This document shows, one piece after another, positions 9,301 through 24,300 of a stretch of 64,000 nt of DNA (within the stretch, counting starts at the first letter, position 1; each line of letters starts with the position of its first letter). This DNA is from Clostridia bacterium (GTDB lineage: Bacteria; Bacillota; Clostridia; Oscillospirales; Acutalibacteraceae). A program made the position numbers and the translations under genes. The stretch covers positions 44,852 through 108,851 of the forward strand of contig JAFSEP010000053.1 in the NCBI GenBank assembly GCA_017435665.1. Direction: 5' to 3'. The notes under the pieces were generated by a model. The model saw nothing but the letters and a program-made list of their open reading frames with translations. It searched no databases and was not told the DNA's origin.

Positions 9301-12300
9301 GCTTCATCGTGGGATGGCTTGGATACAAGCACGTGGAACGCAACCTTTAATGCTGACGGTACAGTAGATGACCATGGCGCATGGCGCATAGGTATTAACG
9401 GTGCTAACGCAACTGCAACGCAGAACAGAAACGATTTCCTCAGATCTATGACCGCATCAGGTGGTGCGCTCGGTTACGTTCTCAACTGTCTTCTTTCTGG
9501 TAAAACATTGGCTCCCACTCTCGATCTTGGCACGTTGGGTGCATCTATCGGCGTTGCTATCAAGGTTTCAGATGATGGATTGCTTTCAATTTATGACAAC
9601 CTTGTTCTTCCTCTTTTCAATCTTTTAGGTATAACAGAGGGTGTCATTCAAACTCCGGATCTTCTGACAACAATGAACAATTTAGGTATGTCAGATCCCC
9701 TTATGTCAACAGATGAAAGCGGTGACCAGACTAAGTTACAGCAGCAGACAACAGCATCATATTATGTATGGAAGGCTATATTTAATCCCATACTTAACTG
9801 GTTAGAAAATACTCTTGCAGCAAATCCGGTTGCAACAATTGTTCAGTTACTTCCTAACCTCTTAGCGGCAATTGAATATAACCAGATTTTCCCGAAGATT
9901 GCAAACTGTGGTCTTGCACTTTATATTACAGATATTGATATTCTCGGCTTTATTCCTATTGCCGGTCTTATCTCACAGCTCAAAAATGCTCTTTACGTTC
10001 TCCGTGTCGGTGACCTTCTTGGCGACCTCCTTCTTAACAAGATGGGTCTTACCTTCGAAAACGGTCTTGACGGTCTGTTGACCGGTGGTGTAACCAACGA
10101 AGCAGGTCAGTATATGACGGGTCTTCTGGGTCTGAAGAGAATCGAAGCAAAGCCCACGATTACGGCTGATAATTCAGGTCAGTATCTTCTTACCTATAAG
10201 GAGAATATTCCCGTTGATGCAAACGGCGAAATCATTTATGATAATGAGGTTGATTCAAAGACGGCAGTCGGTACTACAAAGAGTACTAACTGGAATACCT
10301 CCTCAAAGCAGAGTGCTACCGATAATCCGGATTACCGTCCCTATATTCAGGATGGTTGGTATTATCAGTGCGGCGGTCTTGCTCAGACAATCGCTAACCT
10401 GGTTGGCTTTGAAACCTATCTGAACTTTATCGAATGGTACAAACGTGACACCTTTGCAGGCAAACCCGGTACAGGTAAGTCATATGTTTACGGTAAGTTC
10501 CCGCTTCACATCCCTGTTAACAGACTTATTGCTCAGGGTACGGTAATTCCTGCTAATAATGCAACATATTCATATCTTGACAGAAATAATAACAGAGTAT
10601 ACTCATATCACATCAACGTTGACAACGGTGCACTTCTTCTCACATTGTTCCGTTGGCTCATGGATGACGGCTTCATCAACCAGATCAAGCCTCTTATTAA
10701 CCCGCTTCTTCTGAAGGATACCGATAATGACGGTGACCTTTCAGATGAAGTTTCAATCCTTGACACAATCGGCGGCGGCCTTGCCGGTATAGGTGACTAT
10801 GTTGCAGGTATTCTTATTGCACTTCTTAACGAATACCTTATTGAATATATTCCCTATCAGGATCCCATGACATCATATATCGACGATACAAACAATGACG
10901 GTGACTATGCAGACGGTATTGCAGGTCTCTGGCTGTCAACAGGCGGTTTCAGCGTAAACGAATACCTCAGACAGTATCTCGGTATCAATAATCTCAGCGA
11001 AACAGAAAACGCTGAAACATATAACGCAATCGTTGCTGACAGCGCAACATATACAGCAAACAACAAGTTCAATGCTGAGGATGCTTCTATCATCGCTCAG
11101 GCAGACCTTGCAGTTGCAAACCTTGACAAGATGATCGGCGGAGCTATCCCCGTTGTTCTCGACCTTCTCGGTCCCATGCTCGGCGACCTTCTCGGCGGCA
11201 TCCAGATCAACGGTCAGGCTCTCTTCCCGGCTGATTTTGTTGAGCATATGTTTGACGGTGTTAAATCCCTTGAAGACGTATTCACAAAGATCGTTCTTAA
11301 CAAGGAGCTCTTTGACGTTCTTATGAACCTTCTTCTCGGTACTAAGACAACAGACGGTCTTATCTCAAATCTCCTCGGCTCAGGTGACGAAGTCATCGTT
11401 AAGGTCGGCGAGGTTAGCTACAGACAGTATGAATACACTTCAGGCACAGAGACCAAGTACCTTTACAAGGAGCTTGATGCAGAAGGCAACGAAAAGGACG
11501 GCTATTTCGAAATCACAGAAAAAGACGGAACTCAGGAGGTTAAGTCAGCATCTGCTCCTTCAGGTGTTCAGCTGACAGCTTCTGTTCCCGGCATTGGTAT
11601 TCTTGACCAGCTCTTTGAGGCTTTCAAGAACCTCGGTATTGATATTACCGTTGCCGGCTTCTACCGTTCACTCTTCGGTCCTCTCAGCAACACAGGCGAC
11701 CACAAGGCAGGCTCATTCAGCGAAGATTACTATGCTTACAATGAGAGTGTTGCTAAGTTCTGGGAGCTTAACGCTGACCACTTCAACGGCAGTGTTGTAA
11801 GCACACATGCGAATGTTGCAACAAGAGCTAAGGCATATATTGCAGTTCTTGAGGAAATGACACTTGCTGACCTTTATGCTCCCACATATGAGGAAGGCTT
11901 CGAGTGGTTTGACTATGACGGTGCAACAGCAGAGGCTAAGTTCGAAAGCCTTGTTGACACACTTCTTTCATTCCTCACACCTATAAACGGTATTTTAGGC
12001 TTCTTACTTTCAGGCCAGAATATCACACTTCTTAACGCTCTTACTCTTCGTGGTAATAAGGGCTACTCACGTGCTATCGCTCCCATTTTCGAGGCTCTTA
12101 ACCTCGGTCTTACATGGGGTGACACAAACAATGACGGTGTAGTTTCACAGGCTGAATATGATGCATATTATATTGCAACTCCCTCTTCAGCTTCACAGAG
12201 ACTTACAATTTACAAGGAATCTCCCCTCAAGGAAGTTCTTTACACAATCGGTGATCTCATCTTCGCAGAAGAAGGCTTTATCAACAGACCGATTTCAACT

Positions 12301-15300
12301 ATTGTTAACCTCTTACCGAACCTCTTCTATGCTCTTTATTCATATCCCGAATTTGAATGGGTATGGAGTGGCTCAGCATGGGTACAGGAGCCTGTTATGG
12401 CAACCGATGCATTCGGTAACGAAATAGGTCAGGCAAGAACAAACAACCTTGCCGCAGCAGTCAAGAACCTTATCAGACCCGTTTCTGAGCTTCTTGAAAA
12501 CGTTGATCCCGTTCTTTCAAGATTCATTAACCTCAATCTTGATGAGCTCCTTGACGAATTCCTTAACCTTGAAAATACTCTTAATGACGCAGTTGGCGGT
12601 CTCTTCTCATCAGCAGCTGCCCGTAAGAGTCAGACAATCGGCGGCACAACTTATAACGAATACACTTATAAGGATGTTCTCGGCGAGACAGTAACAGTTT
12701 ACGTTGCTCTTGATGCAACAACAGGTGAAGAATTAATGGATGTTGCATTCTATTCACTTGTTAACGGTACAATGAGACCCACAACTGTTCCCTTAGGCAC
12801 ACAGCTCAAGGCAGAATATGAAAGCGAACTCAGAATCTTCGACTTCGCTTCACTTGCAGCTACATCAGCTTTCGTTTACGAACAGAAGCTCTCTGCAAGA
12901 CCTGCAAATCCGGGTTCTGCAGACAGTGATACAAGCACATTCACACACTTCACATCAAGCCCCGGTATGGTGCTTATCACACTCTTCAGATCAATCCTTT
13001 CAACTGAAGCTCTTGACTCAATTGCTTCAATGCTTCTTACCACCCTCACAAAGGAAGGCACAATGGATGAGCTCAGTGAAGAGGAATACAAGCGCTACGA
13101 AAACATTATTAATGGTATCGTAGGTCGTCTTACAGAAGTTGTTAAGACAGCAGAAGGCGCACCTAAGGGTCAGCGTGTTGACCTTGTAACATCAATCCTT
13201 ATTTCTCTTCTCACAGACTATATGGTTGATGATCCCTATGCATATTTCTATGAGTTACAGGGCAACCCCGCAGTGGGCGGCTCAATGAGCAACGATTGGA
13301 AAGAAAAGTATGCAATGGTACACACCGGTCACGATTGGGAAAGCACAGAGGAATACTTTACAAAGGATAAGGTTGAAGATGCTATCAGCAACCTTGACTA
13401 TGTAATTGCTAACGCAGTTCCCGGTGTTCTCACCTCACTCGTTGACAACAATGTTCTTTCAATGGATCTCTTTGAAGGCGTTGAGCTTTCAGAGGATGCA
13501 GTTCTTATGGATCTTCTTGAAGATGTTGTTATGAAGAACGTCTTCACAGATGACATTATGACCGTTATCTGCTCAGCTATCGCAAGAACATTCGGTGGCT
13601 TAGGCTCAACAGGCGACATTATCTTCGGTCTCCTCGGTGAGCTCGGCTACGATGTAAGTGCAGAAGGCTACCTCTTCAACGATGACGGTTCACAGACACC
13701 CTTCTACTCATTCCTTTCATACGGTTATGACAGCATCACACTTAATGCTGACGGCTCAGTTACAGCTAAGATCGGCGGCAAGGATGCAGAAGTAACATGG
13801 GCTCAGGTTGCTGAGAACCACAGAAAGCTCACAGTAGACGGTGAAACATTTGACGTTCTCATGTTCAATGATGAAGGTCAGGTTCAGTATATCGGTGCAA
13901 ACAATAATAACGTATACGTTAACACTCAGGTTCAGGCTGTTGATAAGGACGGCAACCCCGTTGTTGACGAAGACGGCAAGGCAGTTATGGCTGTTGATAC
14001 AGAGGGCAACCCTGTATACACAGTTCAGCTTGATGAAATCCCGTCACAGAACGTTATCAGAATTCCCGCATACACAAAGACAGTAGCTGTATCATACGAT
14101 CCGGTTACAGGCGAAAAGATTGAAACCGTTACATATGAAGCAGTTAAGTATACAGACTGGACTGTTACATTTGATGCAGACGATAAGGCTGTTTACACAC
14201 CTGTTGAAAAGACTGCATACAAGGTAATCAATCCCGATAACCTTTCAGATGACGACAAGGCATACCTTGAAGAAATCGGTATGGAAATCCCCGAAGCAGT
14301 TAATGCTGGTTGGGATTGGGGTCTTGCAAACGCAGGCAACACATTTGAAGCTAAGAAGGCTAAGTTCGTTGAAATCCATTGGACAATGATCCAGCCTCTT
14401 GAGCCCATCTTCAGATTCTTACTTCTCGGCGAAGATCTCGTATTCTTCGACGGTCTCAGAATAGTTGGTATCAACGGTTATCAGACAGTTATTCTTCCTC
14501 TCCTCCGTGCATTCGGTCTTGAAGAAGCAATTGATAACATTCCCACTGAAGACAGCGACAGATTCCTTAATGTATATCCGGGTGAAACAGATGCAAGAGC
14601 ATATGACCACCTTATGACATTTGAGGAATATAAGGGCTATTGCGAAGATTATGGCATGGGCGTTGCAATGGAAGAAATCGTTGACCAGATTCTCCTTCTT
14701 GTAAGACTGGTTGCAACATATCCCGTTTCAACTCTCGCAACAGCAATACCCACACTCGTATACTTCATTCTTGGCGACGGCGCTGTAAGCTTGATTGAGA
14801 ACCTTCTTCTCGGTCTCACAACACTTACAAACAGACTCCAGGAAATCGTAAGTATCCGTATCAACACAATCGGCGCAGGTCTTATCGAAGCTCTTGCTAT
14901 GAGCGACTGGACTAACTTCCAGAATGCTCTTATGTCATACACAGGCTTCAATGAAGACGGTACTCTTATGGATGAGGCAACTAACGTTGTTGAACTCAAC
15001 CTTACAGATACCATCCTCAAGGTTCTTGCAGGCATCGAGTTCCAGCTCAAGGCTGCAACAGAAACAGAAGCTGCTGTTATGGCAGGTATTTACAGCTTCA
15101 CAGAAACATACAGTGCTGATCAGGAAGCTTGGCTCGTTCAGGATGCAACTCAGGGCTTAGACGCTGAAGAGGATGCTGACGAAATTGCTAAGATTTCTAA
15201 GGATGTTAAGCAGACTTACCGTGCAGAACACATCAAGGAGCTCCTCAAGCAGATCGCAGGTCTCGGTGACGATACCGCTGACGATTCAGAGGGTGACGGC

Positions 15301-18300
15301 TATGTTGATATTTCTGCAACAGGTCAGGTAAGCGTAAGCCCGGGTGAATTCTTCATCTGGCTTATGAAGTTCCTTACAAACAACACAACAATTATCAATC
15401 TCCTCGGTGATCTTCTCGGCTATGACCTTAGCTACACAGAAGGCGCATCACGTGAAGATATGTTCACAGGTAAGGAAGGCGACGAGCTTTCACCGTTACT
15501 TGATGAAATCCTCACAATGGCTATTGAAAATCCGGAAGGTCTTGTAGATCTCATCGTTTCAATCTTCACAGATTATGAGGTTGACAAGGTAACACCCGTC
15601 AGCTTCACAGCAAGCAGCATTGGTGAAACACACTATCCGTTTGCTGAAAACGAAGCAGAGGAAGATGAAATCGACCTTTCAGGCACAATTTCAAGAGTTC
15701 AGGTAGCTCTTGCTACTGATAATCTTAACCTTGTTATCAATAATGTTCTTGATATGCTCAAGGATATGCTCACAGGCGAAGAAGGTCTTATAGACTTCGT
15801 TGAATTCGCTGAGGGTGAGGAAGTAACACTCAGAACAATTATCAACAAGGTATTTGCAGAAGCACTTTATAACAATGAATCATTTAATGAAATCATTGTT
15901 ATGCTCGTTGAATTACTCGGCTCAGGTGAAGAGGGCGAAGCTGACATTATCAGCGTTGTTCTTGATATCCTTGCCGATTCAGGCATGAACCTTACACCGC
16001 AGTCTGTTCTTGCAGCTGCAGAAGCAACACTTACAGCAGACTATGCTGCAAAGGCTCTCGAGAACTTTGAAGCTCTCATCGGTGATTCCACAAAGTGGAG
16101 CGAAATCATCAAGAAGGCTGAGTTCATCGGTCCCTCAGAAGAAAATGTAAATGTTGTTTACAATAAGGTGGACGAAAAGACAAACGAAGACGGTTCAGAT
16201 GCAACAACAGTTGAGAAGTTCACATTTGAAGTACTTACCTACAAGCTTCCCGTACTTGAAGACGGTCAGCAGAAGGTTGACGCTGACGGCAACAAGGTAT
16301 TCACAGAACCCGTTACAGTTTGGAAGAACGGCGACAAGTACTATGCACCTGTCGGTGTTCAGGACGGTGAAGAAGCAGGCGTTCACTTCGCAACTGCTGA
16401 TCCGTTTGCAACAGAAGTGACAATTCCCGAAGGCGCAGTTATTGAAAACGTTAAGGAAGAATTACAGAATCAGTTTGTTCTTAACTTCGACTGGGGCTTT
16501 GAAGCAGGTATAACAAAGGAAGCTATGGATGCTAACAAGGCACTCCTTTCAGACATCCTCTGGACACTCCTTTCTAACCTCAGACCCGTTCTTGAGCTCA
16601 TTATGATCGGCGGTAAGCTTACCGTATTCGATAAGATCGGCATCAAGGGCTTCGAAGGCTATGCAGGCGTATTCTATCCCCTTATGATCGCTCTCGGCTT
16701 TGACACATTCAAGACTGAGGCAGTTCTCAGAACAACAGTTGATGACCTTGGTCAGACAACCACAACAACTGTTATTGACGAAGAAGGCAACACCGTTCTC
16801 AGAGTTATGACAGCTGAAGAGCTCGAAGAATACTCAGAGGAAACAAACGGCAGAGCACTTCTTGACGCAGTACTTAACATCATCTTCGCTCTTGTTGATG
16901 CTCTTGCAGACAACCCGATCAAGGCTATTGAAACCTTACTTCCGGGTCTTGCATACCTCATCGACAGCGGCGCACTTGATACAATTATCGGCAACCTTCT
17001 CAAGCCGCTTACAGCTCTTGTTGTTAAGCTCGACGAAATCTTTGCAGTTGACCTTATGGGTCTTATCAAGAACTTCCTTGGTAACCTTGTAACAGAAAAT
17101 ATCGAGCTCCTTCCCAAGAAGGGCGAAGGCGATGCAACTGATGCAGCAGCATTCGCAGCAGCAGCAACAGCTCAGGATGCACTCAACACAATTGAAGGCA
17201 CTGAGGCTGATGTAAACAACGGCACAGACGAAGGCACAGACATTGACGTTTCTGACTTCATCACACCCGTAGCTCTCGACGATACCGCAACAGGTACAGA
17301 GGAAGGCGAAGAGAAAGAAGAAGCAGAGACAAAGGGTCTCTCACTTATGGATATCATTGATATGCTCAGAGCTGAAAACGCTCCCACGCTTACTATCAAG
17401 GAAATCCTTATGCAGATCCTCAGACGTGTAACTATTAACGGTACACAGCTTACAACAATCCTCGGCGGTGAAGACATCTTCCAGAGACTCGGCTCATGCG
17501 CATGGTTCGAAGGTTCAAGCATGGATATCGTAACCGAAAAAGCAAAGCTTGAGGAAACACCCACTATCGCTCACAGAGTGGCTGATGTTTACACAGCTGA
17601 TAAGGAAACAGTTCTCTTACAGATCTTCAACTGGATCGTATTCTCAGAAGATATCAAGGCTCTCCTTGTTGAGCTTCTCAATATCGATATGAGCGAAAAG
17701 GCTCCCGTTCAGAAGACAACCGAGCTTTCAGTCACAACAGGCGAAGGCGAAGAGGCTGTTACAACAAAGACAACTTATAATGAATATAAGTATACAGTAA
17801 CTGTTGACGGTGCTGAAACAGACGTAATCGTTTATAAGGCACTCGACGCAGAGGGCAATGAGCTTGAAGGTTACTTCACAATTGCTGACGGCAAGGCAAC
17901 TGCAACAACAGTTCCCGCTGATGCAACAGTAATCGCAGTTTACCTGCCCGAAACATTCGATATCGCAACACTCCTTCCCGATCTTCTTAACTACATCTTC
18001 GAGTCACCCGAAGGCGTTGAAGAGCTTCTCATCGACCTGCTTTCATGGTATGACCTCGACTATGCAGATGTAAGATTTGATCTTGGCGAGCTTGAGCTTG
18101 ACAATGAAATAGTAGTTGACTATGACAAGGTCGGCGTAAGCAAGGAAGATATCGAACAGCTTCCCGCAGAGGTTGACGAGCTTATCAGCGCAGCTATCCC
18201 CGTACTCCTTTCAGTATTCGGCGGTGACCTGGGCGATATGATGAACGTTGAAATCACAGGCACAACAGCAACAGAGGTTGTTAACGAGCTTGTGGCAGGT

Positions 18301-21300
18301 CTCCTTACAGACGAAATGCTCAACGGTCTTATCGAAATGCTCGTTAAGGCAATCGGCTCAGAAACAGTTTCACCCATCCTTGATTATGTTAAGATTGCAG
18401 GTATTGACCTTTCACCCGCTGCATTCGCAAACGGTGCAACAAGTGCTCTCGGCGATATCCTTACTTATGAGGAAGACGGCGAAACAAAGGCATACGCTAA
18501 CTGGGCTGAAGTAGAAAAGGCTTATGCTGAAACAGTAAATGCAACTGAAAAGATTAAGTTCAATGAAGCTGACGAAGCTGAAACAGAAGTTGAAATTTGG
18601 GCAGTTGAGGTTGACGCAGTTGACGAAAACGGCGACGTTATCCTTGATGACGAAGGCAACGCAACAAAGACAACCGTAACTCTTTACAAGACAGCAGACG
18701 GTAAGTTCTACGAAAAGAAGGTAACTCTCGCAACAGAAACAGTTCCTGCTAAGACAGAATATGTTGAAACAGAAATTGACACAACTGATGCAGTAGTTAC
18801 AACAACAAAGGTTTATACAAAGCTTTACGATACAAAGTGGAATGTCACAAACGTTGGCGACGTATTCGCTATCCTTGTTGATATCCTTGCACCTCTCGGT
18901 GCTCTTATGAACCTGGTAATGTTCGAAGAAGACCTCGTTCTTCTTGACGGCATAACAATCACCGGCGGTGACGGTTATGACCGTGGTCTTGTACCCCTCT
19001 TTGAAATGCTCGGTATCGGTGCTATCGCTTCCAAGTATGAGATGCTCTATGACATCGGTCTTGCAGAAGACGGTTCACTGGACGTTCGTGCAGTTCTTGA
19101 TGAATTCCTCAGCTACATTTGGGATGCTGAAGATAATTGGGATAACGTAACAGGTGACGAAGTACCTGACGGTAAGGCAGACGGTTGGCTCAACCACTTC
19201 CTTGAATCTCCGTTCACAGTTCTCTTCACACTTATTCCCAACCTTTCATTCTATCTCTACACAGGTGAACTCAGACAGGCTATGGAACAGATCCTTGCTC
19301 CTGTTATCACCCTTCTTAACAATGTTGAAAGAGCTGTTGGCATCGACGTTGTAGGCGACCTTCTTATGCCGCTTATCGTTCCCGATGCTAAGGATACAAG
19401 CAACTTCCTTGTTAAGGCATTCGGTACAGACAGAATTGCAGCAACAAAGACACTCGAAGATCTCTTCGGTCTCTTCCTTACTGCAGAAGGACTTGAAACG
19501 ATCATCTATTCACTTGTTGACAACACAACAATTGATGATGAAGAAGTTGAAATCACACTTCCCGATAACCTCTTCAAGACTCTCGTTGAAAAGACAGCTG
19601 TTGTTACTGATGTAAGAACATTCAGATTCTTCGGCGCAGAATATGAAGACGGTTCAGATGCACACGCAACATATCAGGAATGGCTCAGACTTTACACAGA
19701 GCCGGAAGATAATGAAACTCAGGCAACAATCGAAGACTTTGAAGATTCAGACGACGCAGTAAGAGTAATCGAAGGTGTACAGGTTGACTTCGCAGCAACA
19801 GTTGTATACATCTTAGGTGACCTCCTCTTCGGCGGCGAGGGCGAAGGTATCCTTGTTCCCATCCTCGATGGCTTCGGTGTAATGGATGATCCCACAGTTG
19901 CCGGCATTATTGAAGGCATCACAGGCGATAACAAGTATGTAGTTCTTCAGGTTCTTGTTAACTACTTCATGCACTATGACGTTGAGTCACAGGTTGTTGA
20001 ATACCTTTCATTCGCAAAGGTAGACTATGACTACAACTTACTTGCTGACACATGGCTCGGCGGTAAGAGAAAGATCAGAAAGTCACTCAACAAGCTTGAC
20101 AAGGGTATCTCAACTCTTGTTCCCACAATCCTTCAGATGCTTGATACTGACAACATCGAAATTCTCAAGAACTTCGCTGTAAATGACAGTTCAACACTTC
20201 AGGATCTTGTTGACCACGTTCTCGGTCAGTTTGTAACAGACGAAATGATGAACGACCTTCTCGGCTTACTTATCGGCTTACTTGCTGAAAACGGCGAAAT
20301 GATAGACGGTCTTGTAGACATTATTGAAATGGCTGCAGGTGTAAGCCTTGCTCCCATTGACTTCCTCAATGCAATTGAAGAAGCAAGCGGAACATCAGGC
20401 AAGTTCTATAACTTCCTTGCAAATGCTATCCAGGGCGTACCTCAGAATCCTGTTGAGGGCGAACCCGTAGCAAGAGTCACATGGGCAGACGTAGGTGCTG
20501 CACTTGGCGGCGCATATGTTGACTTCTCAACATACGCATACACAACAAATCTCGTAGTTGTAACAAGAGATGACAACTCAACAGTAACATACGAAGCATA
20601 CAAGTATAAGAATGCAGAAGATGCAGACGTTGTAGTTTACAAGCTCGGCGACAGCTACTACGCTTCAACAGCTGCAAACGCAGAAGCTCTCACATTCGCT
20701 GACGGCGTTCCCGCAATGACAGCTGCTGAAACAGAATATACTGTATACCAGGTTGCAGGTAATGACACAACATGGTACGCACAGGTTGGCGGCGATATCG
20801 CAACAGTTCCCGCAGGCGTAACACCTGAAAAGGTAGAGGTAATCTACACAGTTACAACAGGCGAGGGCGAAGCAGCCGTAGAAACAGAATACACAACATG
20901 GACATATGAAACAGTAGATGCTAACGACACCACACAGACAGTTAAGCATACTATCTATATGGATGGCGAAGGCAAGTACTACAAGCTTAACGGTGAAACA
21001 CTTGAAGAAACAGAAGTTCCCAATGATGTAACACCTGTTAAGTCATATGCAGGCGGAACAAAGTATGTTCTTGACCTCAACACAGTTTATGCTAACTACT
21101 GGGGCATTAACGCTGCAGTAGGCACAGAGGCTAAGCTCGATGCATTCGTTGCTCCCATCACAGAGCTTATCGCTCCTCTTGATGTTGTCTTCGGTCTCTT
21201 ATTCAAGGGTCAGGATCTCGAAATCCTTCCCGCTGAAAGCGGCGCAGGCGTTATCGACATCAAGGCAGGCGACGGCGGCTATGAATACGGTCTTCTCCAG

Positions 21301-24300
21301 TTGTTCATCGGCCTCGGCTTCGATTCACTCGGCATTGATCTTGTAAGCGGTGCAGAATACAAGGCTGACCAGACTCTTACACTCAGCGCAATCGTTGATC
21401 CTATCATCGACTTCGTATATGAGCTTTGCGAGAATCCGGTTCAGACACTTCTCACAGTACTCGGCGCACTTTCATATTTCATTGCTTCTAACGGTCTCCA
21501 GACAGTTCTTGAAAACATCCTCAAGCCTGTAATGGGTCTTCTCGATGTTGCAGAGCCCGTTCTCGGACCCATCATCAATGATCTTATTGCTAATACTCTT
21601 TCACCGATTCTCAAGCCGATCTTCGGCAAGGATTTCGCAACTCTCAGCGATATCACAGGCCTTGCAGGCGAAACAGGTGACGAGCTTGCAGCTCTCCTTA
21701 ACAGCCTCATCTCAGGTCTCATCGTAGAAAAGGATGAAAACGGTCAGGCAACTCAGATCTTCCAGATCTTCAAGAGCACATTCTTCGAAGATTATGCAGC
21801 AGCCGCTATCAACGCAGGTACACCTGTTGACGGCGACGACACACTCTACTACTACTGGTATGAAAAGACAGACGCTGAAGGCAACGTAGAAATCGTTAAG
21901 ATTTCCTCAGAAGAATACAAGCTCTCAGGTGAAACAGGCAAGATTGTTAAGCAGGCATACATGGTTAACAGCCAGTTCGATATTCTCAACATCAACTGGA
22001 AGGTTGACGTAGTTGACGCTTATATCTTCCTCCTTTCATACGTTCTCAGCGAAGATGTTCTTGCAGTTATCTGCGATCTTGCAGGCATTGACCTCAATGA
22101 CGAAGAGAACATCGTAGCAACAATCATCCAGAGCGTTATCGATACAGATGATCCGGGTCTTGTTCTTGCTGATATCCTCGCAACACTCTTAGGTCAGTAC
22201 ACAGTTACTACCAACGACTTTGTTGGCGATCAGATCATCATCGAAGATAAGACACCGTACGCTGAAGGTCCCACAGATGCAGAAATCGAGGCACTTCCGG
22301 GTCAGCTTGATTCACTCATTCTTGACAACCTTGGAACAATCCTTGATATCGTTGCAGATCTCATAGACCTTTCAGCAGCACCTGAAATGCTTACCGATCT
22401 CATCGATAAGTACACAGCTGACACAATGCCGGCTGATCAGGTAACAGTAGAAAACATCGTTAACGATCTTCTCGTTGACCTTGTTTACACAGACGAACTC
22501 GTAGGCTCACTTATGGGTATGCTCGTAGGTCTCCTCGGCGGTGAAAACCTTGCAGGCACTCTTGCAACAGTTCTTCCGCTTGTTAAGGATCTTGCAGGCA
22601 TCGACCTTGCTCCTGCTGCATTCGCAACAGGCGACGGTAAGATTGCAACTCTCATCAAGGCTGTTCCGGCATCTGATGCTGAAGCAGGCGTAACATGGGC
22701 AGATGTATACAATTACTATAAGGCTGACTACGAAACAACATACACAGTTTACACTTATAAGAATGCTGAAGGCGAAGACGTAACTGTTTACGAACTTGGC
22801 GGCGTATATTACGCAGCTAAGGGTGATACAGAAGCAGCAGTTCTTCCCGAAGGTGTAACACCTGTTGTTAAGACAGAAGATGTTCTGGATGCTGACGGCA
22901 ATGCAACAGGCGAGAAGCAGAATGTTACTGAAGCATACTTCGATCTCACAGCAGCAGCTGATTGGATTGAAGAAGGCGCTGAACTTGAAAGCTTCAAGGC
23001 TGTATTTGCAGAGCTTCTCACTCCGCTTGCTCCCGTTGTTAACTTCCTGTTCAAGGGCGAATCTCTCAAGATCGTTGAGTTCAAGGAAGGCTGGTACAAC
23101 GACGACTATAACGATTCTGTTGAAGGTGACAAGGGCTTTGATCCTGACACTGAAGCAGAAATAGAGAATTATGCAAACAATGGCGTAACAACCTCAACAT
23201 CAGATGACGATCTTTCATACGCACTTATCGAACTCAAGGGCGCAACACTTTACAGCGATGTATTTGTTCCTCTCTTCAGCTCAATGAGCGTATTCGACGA
23301 TCATACATTCAAGAGCGAGTCAGCACTTGCAGCTCTTGACACGGCCGGTCTCGTAGACGAAATCTTCGATATCATCTATGTTCTCATCGATGCTATCGCA
23401 GCAGGTCCCATTGAAGCTATCCTTTCAGTTCTTCCGGGTCTCCTCTACTTCATCGGCAGCGACGGAATTAGCCTCATTGCTAATAACCTCCTCGCATTCG
23501 TTACTCCGTTACTTGACGCTATTGAGCCTCTCGTATCAGTAACAGATCTCCTCAACGGCTTACTTGGCACAGAATTCGATTCAATCAACGCACTTGTTGA
23601 CAGCTATGTAACTGCTGACAACCTTGTTGCTCTCATCAACGGTCTCATCCCGGCAGATGAAGAAGGCAAGAAGGCATTCGAGCTTGAAGAAGGTATCTTC
23701 CTCACACTCGCAGCAGCTATGGCAGACGAAGCAACATCACGTCCCTTCGCAGCAGCAGCTCTTGAAGGTGACAAGGCTGAAGACGGCGTAAGATACACTA
23801 AGGTTCGTGGCACAAATGTTACAATCCTTCGTGGCCTTCTTGAATATGTTCTCAGCGATGCTCTCATCGGCAAGCTTCTCAACATCGATACTTCAGCAAT
23901 GAAGGATATCACAGTTGGTAACGGCATCGTTTCAATCCAGCTCAAGGCAATCGTTGACAACCTCCTTGCAGCACTCAAGACACCCGCTGCAACTCAGGGC
24001 GTTCTCAATGTACTTGTTGAACTCTTCAACAGCTACAAGGTAGGATATCAGGTACTCGAAGGCACAGCTCCCGCAAAGGTTGCAATCGGCTACGGTACTG
24101 ACCTCAAGTCAACTGAAGCTGAAGTTGAAAACCTTGTGGCAGGTCTTGATTCAATCATTGATCAGGTATTTGCTAAGGGTATCATCGCAGATCTCATCAC
24201 AGATGAGGAACTCAAGGCTAATGCAACTTCAATTGAAGCTCTCATCAGCTCATTCCTCTACACAGATGATCTTGCAGTAATGCTTGTTGAACTTCTCGTT

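Noticed and set aside
12121-12156. Dockerin domain in the giant protein
   Set aside because: Only single calcium loops are seen, not the paired dockerin repeat, and they are embedded in helical modules.
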